Position numbers and translations under genes: made by a program | Notes under the pieces: model-generated | What the model was told of the DNA's origin: nothing | Seen by the model: the letters and a program-made list of their open reading frames with translations, nothing else | Database searches by the model: none | Part shown: one piece after another, positions 36,701 through 44,398 of the stretch | Layout of the letters: every line of letters begins with the position of its first letter | Position numbering within the stretch: the first letter of the stretch is position 1 | Assembly (NCBI GenBank): GCA_015478675.1 | Contig: JADMIH010000003.1 | Location: forward strand, 1 to 59,225 | Length of the DNA stretch: 59,225 nt | Direction of reading: 5' to 3' | Source: Chloroflexota bacterium | GTDB lineage: Bacteria > Chloroflexota > Chloroflexia > QHBQ01 > JADMIH01

Positions 36701-36966
36701 GTCTCATACGCTCCACCTGAAGGGTGGTCGTCGCCATTGCTGTTGCTGCCTTTAGCGGTGCTTGTGCCGTTCGCCCCATTCGAGATATGAACATCATCAG
36801 CTTCAATATGAGCTTCCGCATGCCCGTTGCTATTCACTGAGGCAAGGGACTCGCGCTCACCGTCTACTACTATGCTGTCTTCAGCGCCGTCCACGCCTGT
36901 AGAAACAAGGTCGGAGTCGGGCGTCGGACGGCGATCCAGTTGATCACGCCGGCGCTGCGTCTTCAT
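33790..36966 (-). CDS. Agl23-like (TIGR03663-type) membrane glycosyltransferase
   Basis: 1058 residues from ATG 36964-36966, chosen because AAGGAG lies 5 nt upstream; a start at 37005 would add 13 residues. The N-terminal ~140 residues are a polar, Asn/Gly-rich cytoplasmic segment. The polytopic core begins at ~155 and has the GT-C motif RGIHHDESLHSVYSR (~180) and DPMMHGPLQFH (~204). A second Asn/Gly-rich cytoplasmic insert lies at ~440-500. The extracytoplasmic end (~860-1058) keeps WPFSWYLRDY and YAMRWWFPEEW, the same signature as the gene downstream, but there is no NHL propeller. The two look like a duplicated pair in one operon. A promoter is visible at 37039-37067. Confidence 0.82.
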   Translation of the reverse strand: MKTQRRRDQLDRRPTPDSDLVSTGVDGAEDSIVVDGERESLASVNSNGHAEAHIEADDVHISNGANGTSTAKGSNSNGDDHPSGGAYETTVTFVPTLPKRRRRAVTTPEAAPAAANGLAATTVISQPAPVPFSPLAAAADGAWRFFLTYETAIYFAIFAIALVSRFWDLGSRGIHHDESLHSVYSRNLYIGNGYVHDPMMHGPLQFHFIALMDWLFGPTDAVTRFASATSGIIVVMSPFFLRKQMGRVPAVICSFLLLVSPTILYFSRMAREDSIFSATEMVMIVGLWRFISTRKPADFYIFCAGLSLMFTIKETAYLSVAVMGGLLILLFAYQAGYAIVGALAAYGASMGGLLLYVNSGMKKGTIPKLPDIPDVSPTYDKISAFVSSLIVHPLVLGGGIITLVFVGVIIALFRLERSRLAAAPGRAAALSLPSRRARSGNAPTNGNANGNGKQAVEGNSVVADGVETQGGSLPLDLDTAEAEGQTISPSDEATEVWDPRRLDPKPGSLLAHYQPGSMPHLVGSLFARPSVLLIGFVIAASIFTVFYTVFFTDVPRGIASGLFASLGYWMAQQGVARGGQPWYYYFLIIPLYEPIAVFFSLAAGIFFSWRGIRWLLRRRREARTIDRPRLGAFNVDRPVPFASFSSFLPLFTGWWILGAVALYSWAGEKMPWLTIHMVRPLIFFASMFLGALALSLARRHQERVAAVGETISVAAPAAYVEETVSQGRKRPSAMKAIQPTMRTQEPPWVSWNRPGSHLPLLSFIGLFTVFAFSWGLSMNAHAKLGADNAANYSSWGVTWVFPVLMLALVVAYAIWIGPGRALRYLGVGLLGLMLFYQLRSADMLSYNQPDVPKEMAVYVQTSPDVTRLVSEIDRFSTLVTGGKNIKIAYDSFTSWPFSWYLRDYKNAQFIGAGDPPTGPDMPVLLLEYAKTNPSAIADKIKNSTGDVKAKWVSLQNDYIPQRYAMRWWFPEEWYKTNLLPGQNYMTSPIAGQVGGIARAATVTVTQPEYQASLWRYLIFRQTPTPLGSEDLIMFIRKDIAQQFHYLQYQPSTSIDDLR

Positions 36967-37005
36967 AAAGCTCCTTAAAGAATTAGCTACAAATAGAACG
37001 GCCAA

Positions 37006-37331
37006 AGCCCCAGCCGCGATAGCACACCGTTCCAGTTGATTGTACTATAATTAAGTAACGTCTGCAAGAGAAATAAGATTACGCTACTTACAAAAGTGTT
37101 AACGTTGGAGCACCCCAAACCGATTTATCGCAACCAGAGGTCAGAGATTAGCAACTGGTGGCTACGACAGGCTGGTTCATAGGAGAATCACCTGCGGCTA
37201 CTTGGGCGCTGACTTCTGAACACCGTCTATTGTTGCTTGGCACGTATCTGGCTACTTACACGAACATCCTCTTTTCAGATGAAGGGGCAGTTGCAGGGAG
37301 CACGCACAGGCAAGAGACGAAAGGGTTGTTC
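37006..37331. other. Divergent intergenic region between the glycan and hydrolase operons
   Basis: It holds the minus-strand promoter at 37039-37067. The plus-strand half (37158-37331) is open in the frame of the M20 hydrolase from a GTG, but that translation has no family similarity and no ribosome site, so I treat it as leader. No clear plus-strand promoter was identified. Confidence 0.5.
37039..37067 (-). promoter_or_regulatory. Sigma-70-type promoter for the Agl23-like operon
   Basis: Minus strand TTGCAG (37062-37067), a 17-nt AT-rich spacer, then TACAAT (37039-37044). This would start a transcript near 37032, giving a ~66-nt leader to the ATG at 36966. Confidence 0.6.
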
Positions 37332-38582
37332 ATGAACGACAACAATCAGGCCACAGAGCTTACTCCGACGATGGTTGACACCTTATGGGCCGGGGCGCAA
37401 GACCTCAAGGAGCCGATGGTGGCCTTCGCCAGGTTGCTCATTCAAACGCCGAGCCTTCCGGGGCAAGAAGAAAAGGTCGCACTTCTTGTGGCTGCCGAGA
37501 TGAAGAAGCTGGGCTATGATGAGGTAAGCACAGACAAAGCAGGTAATGTAGTAGGCTTCATTCGGGCAACTGCGCCTGAGATGGCGGGTAGAAGCAAGCG
37601 AAGTGTGATGTTCAATACGCACATGGATCAGGTAGATGTCGGCGACGAGTCGCGCTGGCCTTACCCTCCATTCCATGGCGTGATCAAAGAGGGGGAGATT
37701 TGGGGTCGGGGCGCGAGCGACTTGAAAGGGCCGCTCGCGGCGCAGGTTTATGCGGGTGCGCTGTTGAAAAGGTTGAAGAGGCCACTGCCCAACGATGTTT
37801 ACGTCGTGGCTGTAGTGCAAGAGGAGGTGGGAGGCCTCGGCAGCGCGGCGCTCGCTGACTACCTGCAAACTGACTACGCCATCATTGGCGAGCCGTCGGC
37901 CAACAAACTCGCCCTCGGCCACAGGGGACGAGTTGAAATACACGTCACTATATCGGGTAAATCGGTTCATGCCAGCGTACCGCAGAACGGCGTTAACCCG
38001 TTGTATTCAATGTCAAAGTTCCTGCTGGCGCTGCAAAAAATGGAGTTCTCTGTAGACCCACAGCATGATGCTCTTGGGCCAACGTCGGTGGCTCCTACGT
38101 TGATCACAACCGATCAGGCCAGCCCCAATGTGGTGCCAGGGGAGTGCCGTGTGCTCCTCGACTTCCGCAATACACCTGCGGACACACCTGGTATACTGTT
38201 AGAGCGCGTGCGCGCCATCCTTAACAGTTCGCTTCAGGAGGGGGCAACAGGACGCGCAGAGGTGCCTCCCCTGACGCTGACCAGCTATACAGGGCTCAGC
38301 CGCACTCTTGATGTGGCTTCTGCCCCCTTTAGCATAACTCCTAATGGTAAAGTTGTTACCGAGGCCCTCGCTGCGCTGCGGCAGGCGCTGAGGAGAGATA
38401 TTCCAATCCAGTACTGGCGTTTTGCCACCGATGCGGGCCACCTCGTAGCTAAAGGCATTCAGGTAATAGGCTTCGGACCTGGATACGAGGAAGTTATACA
38501 CACAGTGAACGAGCGCATTTCGATCAGCCTGATGGTGGAGGGCATGGTAGCTAATGCTGCTCTTGCTCTCGGTTTATCCTGA
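37332..38582 (+). CDS. M20-family zinc hydrolase (ArgE/DapE/YgeY-like)
   Basis: 416 residues from ATG 37332, preceded by AAAGGG. It is a co-catalytic zinc amidohydrolase. The metal and catalytic residues are in MFNTHMDQVDVGD (HxD), WGRGASDLKGPLAAQ (bridging Asp) and VVQEEVGGLGSAAL (catalytic Glu-Glu); the last His ligand is probably in GYEEVIHTVNERI near the C-terminus. A dimerisation/lid domain (RGRVEIHVTISGKSVHASVP) is inserted in the middle. The pattern is closest to the ArgE/DapE/YgeY group, which removes acyl or carboxyalkyl groups from amino acids. The exact substrate is open. It is the first of four same-strand genes with short gaps, next to a PRC-like protein and an ABC exporter. Confidence 0.85.
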   Translation: MNDNNQATELTPTMVDTLWAGAQDLKEPMVAFARLLIQTPSLPGQEEKVALLVAAEMKKLGYDEVSTDKAGNVVGFIRATAPEMAGRSKRSVMFNTHMDQVDVGDESRWPYPPFHGVIKEGEIWGRGASDLKGPLAAQVYAGALLKRLKRPLPNDVYVVAVVQEEVGGLGSAALADYLQTDYAIIGEPSANKLALGHRGRVEIHVTISGKSVHASVPQNGVNPLYSMSKFLLALQKMEFSVDPQHDALGPTSVAPTLITTDQASPNVVPGECRVLLDFRNTPADTPGILLERVRAILNSSLQEGATGRAEVPPLTLTSYTGLSRTLDVASAPFSITPNGKVVTEALAALRQALRRDIPIQYWRFATDAGHLVAKGIQVIGFGPGYEEVIHTVNERISISLMVEGMVANAALALGLS

Positions 38583-38603
38583 GCTAAGAAGGAGAAAAGA
38601 GAG

Positions 38604-39230
38604 ATGAGATTGGACCTGGACACCGATATCCGGTACCCCAGCGGCGAGCGAGCGGGTATTCTGCGCAAAGTATCTCTCGATGAGAATAACCAGGCGAACT
38701 ACGTAGTTATGGCTACCGAGGGGTTGATCTCGCGCAATGTGATCGTGCCTGTGAATCTGCTTGCTGATGACCCCGGCGACGTACTCACGATCAACGCCAC
38801 ACCTGAAGAAGTAGATGCTATGCCTGATTACGAGGAAAACCCCATACCTGTGCTCTTCGACGGCTGGCAGTTCAACGAGGATGCAGCACCGGGCGGCGAT
38901 GTATTTCCGGGCACAATCTACGAACCTATAGTGCCGGTAGTTGAGTACGAGAATCTGCCCAGCGGCAGCGTTGGCCTGAGCCAGGGCACAGAGGTTTCAT
39001 GCCTGGATGGGCGCTATGGCATCGTAGATGAAGTTCTGGTTGATGAAGGCGGCACGGCCTATGGCTTTGTCGCCCGCTCAGATGCGGCTGACGAGCACGA
39101 CCGCGTTGTGCCGCTCACCCTGGTTCAGCAGATTGATACTAACAACGTGGTACTCAACTGCACGCTGGCCGACCTGCCTACCTACACAGAAGAGATTGTA
39201 GACGAGCAGAAGGAGCCGGAACCAAGCTAA
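38604..39230 (+). CDS. Tandem PRC-barrel-like protein
   Basis: 208 residues from ATG 38604, with AAGGAG 9 nt upstream. It is very acidic and has no signal peptide or membrane helix. Two units of ~75-80 residues share the PRC-barrel pattern of a beta-strand with a Gly-x-hydrophobic turn, a strand with an 'YVV/GFV' core and a conserved hydrophobic-Val-Pro ending (GILRKVSLDENNQANYVVMA...NVIVPVNLL; YGIVDEVLVDEGGTAYGFVA...RVVPLTLV). PRC barrels occur in photosynthetic reaction-centre H subunits and RimM and often act as small scaffold domains. A proline/acidic linker joins the units. It sits 21 bp after the M20 gene and 24 bp before the ABC ATPase. Function unknown. Confidence 0.65.
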   Translation: MRLDLDTDIRYPSGERAGILRKVSLDENNQANYVVMATEGLISRNVIVPVNLLADDPGDVLTINATPEEVDAMPDYEENPIPVLFDGWQFNEDAAPGGDVFPGTIYEPIVPVVEYENLPSGSVGLSQGTEVSCLDGRYGIVDEVLVDEGGTAYGFVARSDAADEHDRVVPLTLVQQIDTNNVVLNCTLADLPTYTEEIVDEQKEPEPS

Positions 39231-39254
39231 GAGGTGAAAGGCAGGTGAGAAACT

Positions 39255-40364
39255 ATGGCCGCAGCTCCCGCCGACAACAATATGCCCAGAAAGCCGGATC
39301 GAGAGACAGTTGAGCCCCCCCTGATACCCGCCGGGCCGCCTGTGCTTGAAGGAGAAATGAGCATGGAAGGCGAGTTCGTCGCGCCGCCCTCTAACGTGCC
39401 CATGATCGAGGTCAATCATGTGACCAAGAAGATAGGCGACCGCAACATCGTAGAGGACCTCGACTTTAAGGTTGTGCAAGGTGAGATCTTCGGTTTTATA
39501 GGTCCAAGCGGCTCCGGCAAAACGACAACAATACGCCTGCTAACAGGGGTCTACGGGCCGACAGAGGGCACAGTTCGTGTCATGGGTGTTGCGCCAAGCC
39601 ACACCTCTCGCAGGGTACAGGAGCGCTTCGGTTACATGCCGCAGCTTTTTGTTCTCTACCCCAACCTGACGGTGCGAGAGAATCTCAACTTTGCAGCGGC
39701 TCTATATGGGATGAATCCCTTTCGCCGCAAACGCCGGATAGATGAGATGCTCAGGTTTGTTGAGCTTTGGGAGGCACGCAACAGGGTGGCGGAGAATGTT
39801 TCGGGCGGTATGCAGAGGCGTATTGAGCTTGCGGCGTCTCTGCTACATAACCCGCCTCTTATCTTCGCCGACGAGCCTACGGCGGGTATTGACCCTGTGC
39901 TGAGGGGCAAGTTCTGGGATGAGTTTCGCAGGCTTCGTGACGAAGGGCGCACACTCTTTATCAGCACGCAGTATGTCAGCGAAAGTGAATACTGCGACCG
40001 CGTGGGGGTGATACGCAAGGGCCGCTTGATAGCCCTTGATACCCCTATCGGGCTGCGGCGCACTGCTCTTGGCGGCGATGTTGTGGACATTATGTCAAAT
40101 GACCTCACACCCGAAGCGGTGGCGACACTGGCTCGGCTGCCTGTTGTAAAGGAGATCAGGCCGATCTCACGCAACGAGGTGCGCGCATATGTGCAGGAAG
40201 CTGGGGCGGCGATACCTGCGCTGCTGGAGACGTTGAATGCGGGCAATTGCTCGGTGAACAGGATTGAGGAGTACAAGCCGAGCTTTGATGAGGTCTTTAT
40301 TGACCTGATGAACCGAGACTCGCAGGCGCGAGGAGAGGACGGCTCTGATGACGAGGCTGCTTAA
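39255..40364 (+). CDS. ABC-2 type exporter, ATP-binding subunit
   Basis: 369 residues. The nucleotide-binding domain begins at ~52 (IEVNHVTKKIGDRNIVEDLD) and has Walker A GPSGSGKTT (~82-90), the signature VSGGMQRRIELAASL, Walker B LIFADEPTAGIDP and the H-loop region replaced by LFISTQYVSE. In that switch position Gln stands where His is usual, as in several ABC-2 drug/lipid exporters. The first ~50 residues are a proline-rich extension not needed for the fold, and the C-terminal ~70 residues look like a regulatory domain (VKEIRPISRNEVRAYVQEAG). The ATG start has AGGTGA 6 nt upstream. Its stop overlaps the permease gene by 17 bp, so the two are translationally coupled. The transported molecule is unknown. 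Confidence 0.92.
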   Translation: MAAAPADNNMPRKPDRETVEPPLIPAGPPVLEGEMSMEGEFVAPPSNVPMIEVNHVTKKIGDRNIVEDLDFKVVQGEIFGFIGPSGSGKTTTIRLLTGVYGPTEGTVRVMGVAPSHTSRRVQERFGYMPQLFVLYPNLTVRENLNFAAALYGMNPFRRKRRIDEMLRFVELWEARNRVAENVSGGMQRRIELAASLLHNPPLIFADEPTAGIDPVLRGKFWDEFRRLRDEGRTLFISTQYVSESEYCDRVGVIRKGRLIALDTPIGLRRTALGGDVVDIMSNDLTPEAVATLARLPVVKEIRPISRNEVRAYVQEAGAAIPALLETLNAGNCSVNRIEEYKPSFDEVFIDLMNRDSQARGEDGSDDEAA

Positions 40365-41922
40365 GCGCTTTATCAGAGCAGGCGCCTTCGTTACGAAAGA
40401 GTTCAATGAGGTGCGGCGACAACCACGCCTGGTGCTCTCGCTGATACTGGGTCCATTCCTGATACTTTTCCTCTTCGGCATCGGCTATCGGGGCGAGACT
40501 GGCCGCCTCTCTGCCATTGTAGTGACTCCGGCCACAGGCAATTACTCGCAGAACCCCGCAGACTACCAGAAGCTTGTCGGCCAGCAGCTGAACGTTCTCT
40601 CGGTTACCACAGACGAAAAAGCGGCTGTGGATCGCCTTAAGAAGCAAGAGACTGACCTCGTGGTGGTGGTCCCAGCGAACGTAAGCAAGCAAATCTCCGC
40701 AGGCTCACAGGCCCGCTTGCCCGTCTACTTTAACGAAGTAGACCCTGTGCGGCGAGATTGGATTACCTATCTCACCTATCTATACGTCAGCGAAATCAAT
40801 AAGCAGACCCTTGCCTCAGCCGCCAGTCGTGGTCAGGAGAGCGCGGGCGACGTGCGCACGGCTATCGTGCGCATGCGCAACTCTCTGACGGCGGTCGAGA
40901 AGAGTATGGCACAGGGTCAGACCACCGAAGCAGGCCAACAGGCGCGTAACATCCAGGGATCGAGCTCAAATGTGCAGCTCGCCGTCGGCTTGATGAGTGA
41001 GATAATGGCGTCCAACAATGTCATCCTCAAACCTCCTAAACCGCAGGACCCAAACCAGGTGAACCTCGCACAAGGGCAAGCAGCCTCCAGCCGCTTGTCA
41101 ACGGACGTGCAGGCTCTAAATGACGAGCTAAGCAAGCCAACCCCCGACCAAAACCAAGTGCGCCAGAGGATAGATGCCGTCCGCAGCGACCTCGACAAGT
41201 TCGACAAGCTGACTCAGCAGTTCCAGAGCATCAATCCTCTGGTGCTTGCAGCGCCGTTTTATGGCGTCGCCGAGAACAAAGCGCCTATCAAAGCCAGCTT
41301 CACCTCGTATTATGCCCCTGCGGTGCTGGTGCTGCTACTTCAGCATATTGCGATTACACTTGCCGCGCTCTCTATGGTGCGTGAGCGAACGCTGGGCACA
41401 GTGGAATTATTCAGGGTGTCGCCGACCAGTCCGACAGAAATCCTCTCGGGAAAATATCTGAGTTTCCTGCTCATACTGGGCACTGTAGCGGGGATTCTGC
41501 TTGTAATGATGAGCAACAACCTGGATATAGGGGGCTTTCCGCTAAGTCTTGGGGTGCCCATACTTGGCGATTGGGCGGTGCTGCTGTTGGCACTCGCACT
41601 GGTGATTTTCGCCTCGGTAGGGCTGGGTTTCTTCATTTCCACTATTTCCAAGTCTGAGAGCCAGGCGGTGCAGCTTTCTATGCTGGTATTGCTAACCTCG
41701 GTTTTCTTCAGCGGCTTTTTCCTGCGGCTGGAGACGTTGTGGCCTCCTGTGCAGGCGGTTTCTTACGCCTTGCCCGTCACCTATGGAATACAGAGCTTGC
41801 AGGTTGTCATGCTTCGTGGGGGGTTGCCTGAGCCTGCGCTGTTGCTGGCGCTGCTCTTTCTGGGCACATTTTTTGGCCTGTTGAGCTTTATCCGCTTCAA
41901 CCGCGAGTTCAGACGTGGGTAG
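40348..41922 (+). CDS. ABC-2 type exporter, permease subunit
   Basis: 524 residues. One N-terminal helix (LVLSLILGPFLILFLFGIGY, ~30-49) is followed by a ~270-residue external domain with a long probably coiled-coil part (~165-295: many Gln, Leu and charged residues), then a cluster of about five C-terminal helices (~325-515) with the ABC-2 membrane pattern (VRERTLGTVELFRVSPTSPTEI, LLTSVFFSGFFLRLETLWPP, LPVTYGIQ). This is the ABC-2/YhgE-like architecture of exporters for polysaccharides, drugs or peptides. The start overlaps the ATPase gene, with GAGGA ahead of it. Together with the M20 hydrolase and PRC-like genes it forms a four-gene operon. Confidence 0.9.
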   Translation: MTRLLKRFIRAGAFVTKEFNEVRRQPRLVLSLILGPFLILFLFGIGYRGETGRLSAIVVTPATGNYSQNPADYQKLVGQQLNVLSVTTDEKAAVDRLKKQETDLVVVVPANVSKQISAGSQARLPVYFNEVDPVRRDWITYLTYLYVSEINKQTLASAASRGQESAGDVRTAIVRMRNSLTAVEKSMAQGQTTEAGQQARNIQGSSSNVQLAVGLMSEIMASNNVILKPPKPQDPNQVNLAQGQAASSRLSTDVQALNDELSKPTPDQNQVRQRIDAVRSDLDKFDKLTQQFQSINPLVLAAPFYGVAENKAPIKASFTSYYAPAVLVLLLQHIAITLAALSMVRERTLGTVELFRVSPTSPTEILSGKYLSFLLILGTVAGILLVMMSNNLDIGGFPLSLGVPILGDWAVLLLALALVIFASVGLGFFISTISKSESQAVQLSMLVLLTSVFFSGFFLRLETLWPPVQAVSYALPVTYGIQSLQVVMLRGGLPEPALLLALLFLGTFFGLLSFIRFNREFRRG

Positions 41923-42040
41923 GAGAGTTGAGTTGCGGTCCTGGCGTAGCCCAGTGTGGAGTGCCGCAAACCCCAGGTAGAACAAAGCCTGCTGCCGAAT
42001 GCCTATGTCGAGTGAGACCCCCTTGGGGATCGCCCCTTCT

Positions 42041-43057
42041 TTACGGCGCGGGGATTGGAGTGAGGTACTTTCCGGCGCACCAGCCTGTGTTCGTTGGATT
42101 GGCGGGGTCGAAGTTGGTGATCTGCCACCACGTCAGGCCGTCGGCGTCTGTCGGGCCGCCTATAACCTTTGCTTTGGTGCCGTTGGTGACAACGGTGACT
42201 TTGGCAGCCGAAGCGCCGGCTTGCTTTCTTACGTTGAGATTTGCCACATTAACCTGCACCCACCCGCCAACCGCTATTACATTCGAAGGTACAGTAGCAG
42301 CTACGGTGGGCGGTACGGCTTTACTCGTGGCGGTGGGGTCCCCGAGGCCGGTAGGTGTAGGTGGGGGCGTAGTAGCAGTGGGTTTGGCGACAGCCAGAGG
42401 TCTGCCACCCAAAGGATTCCCTTTGAGGTAGGCTGCGCCGCCTCCGATGGCAGCCAGCAAGACAATCGCGGCCAGCACCATCCAGAGATTCACCCCTACA
42501 AGGCCGAGGACACCGGGCTTGCGCTGCCCACGCGCCTGCTTGATTCGCTGGGCGGCGGTGGCAGCAACAACCCCGTTGCTCTGCGGGCCTTCTACCTGTT
42601 CAATTTGTTGTGTGACCTTACTGGGGTCCTGGGCAAAGGTAGCTTCCCACTCACCATCAGGAACAAGGTTCGGAGGTGTTTTGGTGCGTCCAAGCGGCAT
42701 ACGCGAGAACTTCCTGGGTGGAGCATCTTCCTGCTCCACCTCCTGGGGCGGCACTGTCTGAGCTTGAGTACGCCTGCCCTGTGCATCCATTGTCTCCATC
42801 GGAATAGAGGGAGCTATTCTCGGTTTTGAGCTACGCGCTTGAGGCCCGGGCACCTGAGCGGGACCTTGCATAGGCTCCCAGTAGTCTATGAAGGTGCGGT
42901 TGCAGGCAAGGCTATCGGATTCGACCAGGTGGTTTGTGTTTCGGTCGTAAAGCAAGGGGTTGCGACACCAACCCTTCCTCCAAAGCGGGGAAGGCTGGTA
43001 GTGCTTGCAGGTGCTGCACTTACGCTCCCTGTTCTTGGCAGGTATCACCCGTGTCAC
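42041..43057 (-). CDS. Membrane protein with N-terminal cysteine-rich motif and C-terminal SH3b domain
   Basis: 338 residues. Residues ~10-60 form a compact cysteine motif (RKCSTCKHYQPSPLWRKGWC, then SLACNRTF) that could hold zinc or an Fe-S centre. A disordered, Pro/Gln-rich region follows (~60-185), then a single membrane helix (VNLWMVLAAIVLLAAIGGGA, ~190-210), a Thr/Pro-rich external linker (TTPPPTPTGLGDPTATSKAV) and an SH3 type-3 domain (NVANLNVRKQAGASAAKVTVV...WWQIT...GWCAGKYLTPI). The topology puts the cysteine motif in the cytoplasm and SH3b outside, where it may bind cell-wall peptide. The start is GTG with GGAGAGGA upstream; a GTG three codons later is possible. A promoter is present at 43090-43118. 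Function unknown. Confidence 0.75.
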   Translation of the reverse strand: MTRVIPAKNRERKCSTCKHYQPSPLWRKGWCRNPLLYDRNTNHLVESDSLACNRTFIDYWEPMQGPAQVPGPQARSSKPRIAPSIPMETMDAQGRRTQAQTVPPQEVEQEDAPPRKFSRMPLGRTKTPPNLVPDGEWEATFAQDPSKVTQQIEQVEGPQSNGVVAATAAQRIKQARGQRKPGVLGLVGVNLWMVLAAIVLLAAIGGGAAYLKGNPLGGRPLAVAKPTATTPPPTPTGLGDPTATSKAVPPTVAATVPSNVIAVGGWVQVNVANLNVRKQAGASAAKVTVVTNGTKAKVIGGPTDADGLTWWQITNFDPANPTNTGWCAGKYLTPIPAP

Positions 43058-43089
43058 TCCTCTCCAGATTTTTGCCGCGTCCGTCTAGC

Positions 43090-43118
43090 ATAATAACACT
43101 TTGACATCAGAGCGTCAA
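43090..43118 (-). promoter_or_regulatory. Sigma-70-type promoter for the SH3b protein gene
   Basis: Minus strand TTGACG (43113-43118), a 17-nt spacer, then TATTAT (43090-43095), about 35 bp before the start codon. It separates this gene from the flavoprotein gene upstream. Confidence 0.65.
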
Positions 43119-43183
43119 CTCAAAGAGAGAATAGACAAGTGGTTCATGCCATATCTGGGTTTCGATATAAGCCAACGATGCCG

Positions 43184-44158
43184 TCACCCTTTTTGCCAAT
43201 CCTCGTAAAGGTAATAGTTAGCAGCGGCAGCCGCCATTCCACCTTCATGTACCGCGCTGGTAACTTGATGGTTGTGAAGGCGAGTTACATCACCCGCTGC
43301 AAATACCCCCTCTATATTGGTGGTTTGCTCTGTGTCAGCAAGGATGTAGCCGTGCCCATCCAGGATAAGCCCTAGCTGATTGGCTAATTGGGCATTGGGC
43401 TGAATCCACTGGGCGACAAAAAGCATCTCCAGCTCGACTTCCGTGCCGTCCGCCAGCGAGAGGGAGGTCAATTGCCCATCTGCACATTTGTAGAGGTTGC
43501 AGGAGGAGTCGATAACCTGTACTTTGTGTGCCTTGAGCCACTCCACTTTCGGTTGTGGTATGTCGAACGGCTCATCCCAGGAGATGAGGGTTACATCTTG
43601 AGTAAACGTGAGCAGTTCAAGCGCCAGGCTTGCGGCTCGTTCGTTGTGGCCCAGCACAACAAGCTTCTTGCCGATTGCCTCGTAGCCGTCGCAGATTATA
43701 CACCAGAACATTGACCTGCCGATACACTCTTCGCTTCCTTCGAACTCGGGAAACTTGTCGCTAACGCCGGTCGCCAGGATGAGTGTCCGAGCCTCGACAA
43801 TGCCCTTTGACGTGGCAACCATGAAGCGCCGCTCGCGCCCTTCACCGGAGAGCTCTACTTTGTCGGCCCTTGCCCGGAAGAACTCCGCGCCATATTTTGC
43901 GGCCTGCCGTTCGCCAAGCTCTCTCAACGCTGTGGCGTGAACTCCATCAGGAAAACCCAGGTAATTGCGATTCACCTGGTGCCAGGTGGAGCGACCTTCG
44001 TAATCATCTACTACTACTACGCTCCGGCGCATTCTGCTCATGTACAGTGCCGCCGAAAGGCCCGCGGGCCCGCCACCGATGATCGCGCAATCTCGGAGCC
44101 CCCCGCTGAACTCCTTTACTTCGTAGGCATCTTCGCTTTTTGTGATTTCGTCAACCAA
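43184..44158 (-). CDS. Thioredoxin-reductase-like FAD/NAD(P) oxidoreductase
   Basis: 324 residues with two dinucleotide sites: IIGGGPAGLSAALYMSR (FAD, ~27-43) and LVVLGHNERAASLALELL (NAD(P), ~165-182, where the last Gly of GxGxxG is Glu/Arg). The redox pair is FWCIICDGYEA (~148-158), a CxxC in the thioredoxin-reductase position, though the normal ATC of CATC is changed to CIIC. The C-terminal FAD motif is EGVFAAGDVTRLHNHQVTSA. Family role: NADPH-dependent reduction of a thioredoxin- or glutaredoxin-like partner. No thioredoxin gene is next to it. The TTG start has GAGGAG 8 nt upstream. The altered NAD(P) loop makes cofactor choice uncertain, and a ferredoxin-dependent or other relative is possible. 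Confidence 0.82.
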   Translation of the reverse strand: MVDEITKSEDAYEVKEFSGGLRDCAIIGGGPAGLSAALYMSRMRRSVVVVDDYEGRSTWHQVNRNYLGFPDGVHATALRELGERQAAKYGAEFFRARADKVELSGEGRERRFMVATSKGIVEARTLILATGVSDKFPEFEGSEECIGRSMFWCIICDGYEAIGKKLVVLGHNERAASLALELLTFTQDVTLISWDEPFDIPQPKVEWLKAHKVQVIDSSCNLYKCADGQLTSLSLADGTEVELEMLFVAQWIQPNAQLANQLGLILDGHGYILADTEQTTNIEGVFAAGDVTRLHNHQVTSAVHEGGMAAAAANYYLYEDWQKG

Positions 44159-44298
44159 TATAATTTCTCCTCACTGATAAGGCAGTTACGCACACCTAAA
44201 GGGCATAGCCTTCTAAGCAACGAAAGGAGCAAGAGACATGCCGCCCAGGAGGTAGGTTGCACAGGCCATCTATACACGACGACATGCTGCTGTCTATA

Positions 44299-44335
44299 TA
44301 ATTGGGAGAGCGCTGCCGCAGCGCCGTGCCAATTA
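44299..44335 (-). terminator. Hairpin after the pnt operon
   Basis: TAATTGG (44299-44305) and CCAATTA (44329-44335) form an outer stem, and GCGCTG/CAGCGC (44310-44315, 44319-44324) an inner one, 64 bp past the pntB stop. It is a plausible factor-independent or structured 3' end. Confidence 0.55.
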
Positions 44336-44398
44336 GCAAAGGAGAGACATCTCCCCTTCCATTCCTTGACATCGCGTAGGATACTGCTACAGGGAAGT

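Noticed and set aside
37158..37331. 58-residue N-terminal extension of the M20 hydrolase from a GTG
   Set aside because: No ribosome site and no similarity; the ATG at 37332 fits the family start.
44159..44398. tRNA or small RNA in the gap after pntB
   Set aside because: The only structure is a nested hairpin; no cloverleaf or CCA-like acceptor stem could be drawn.
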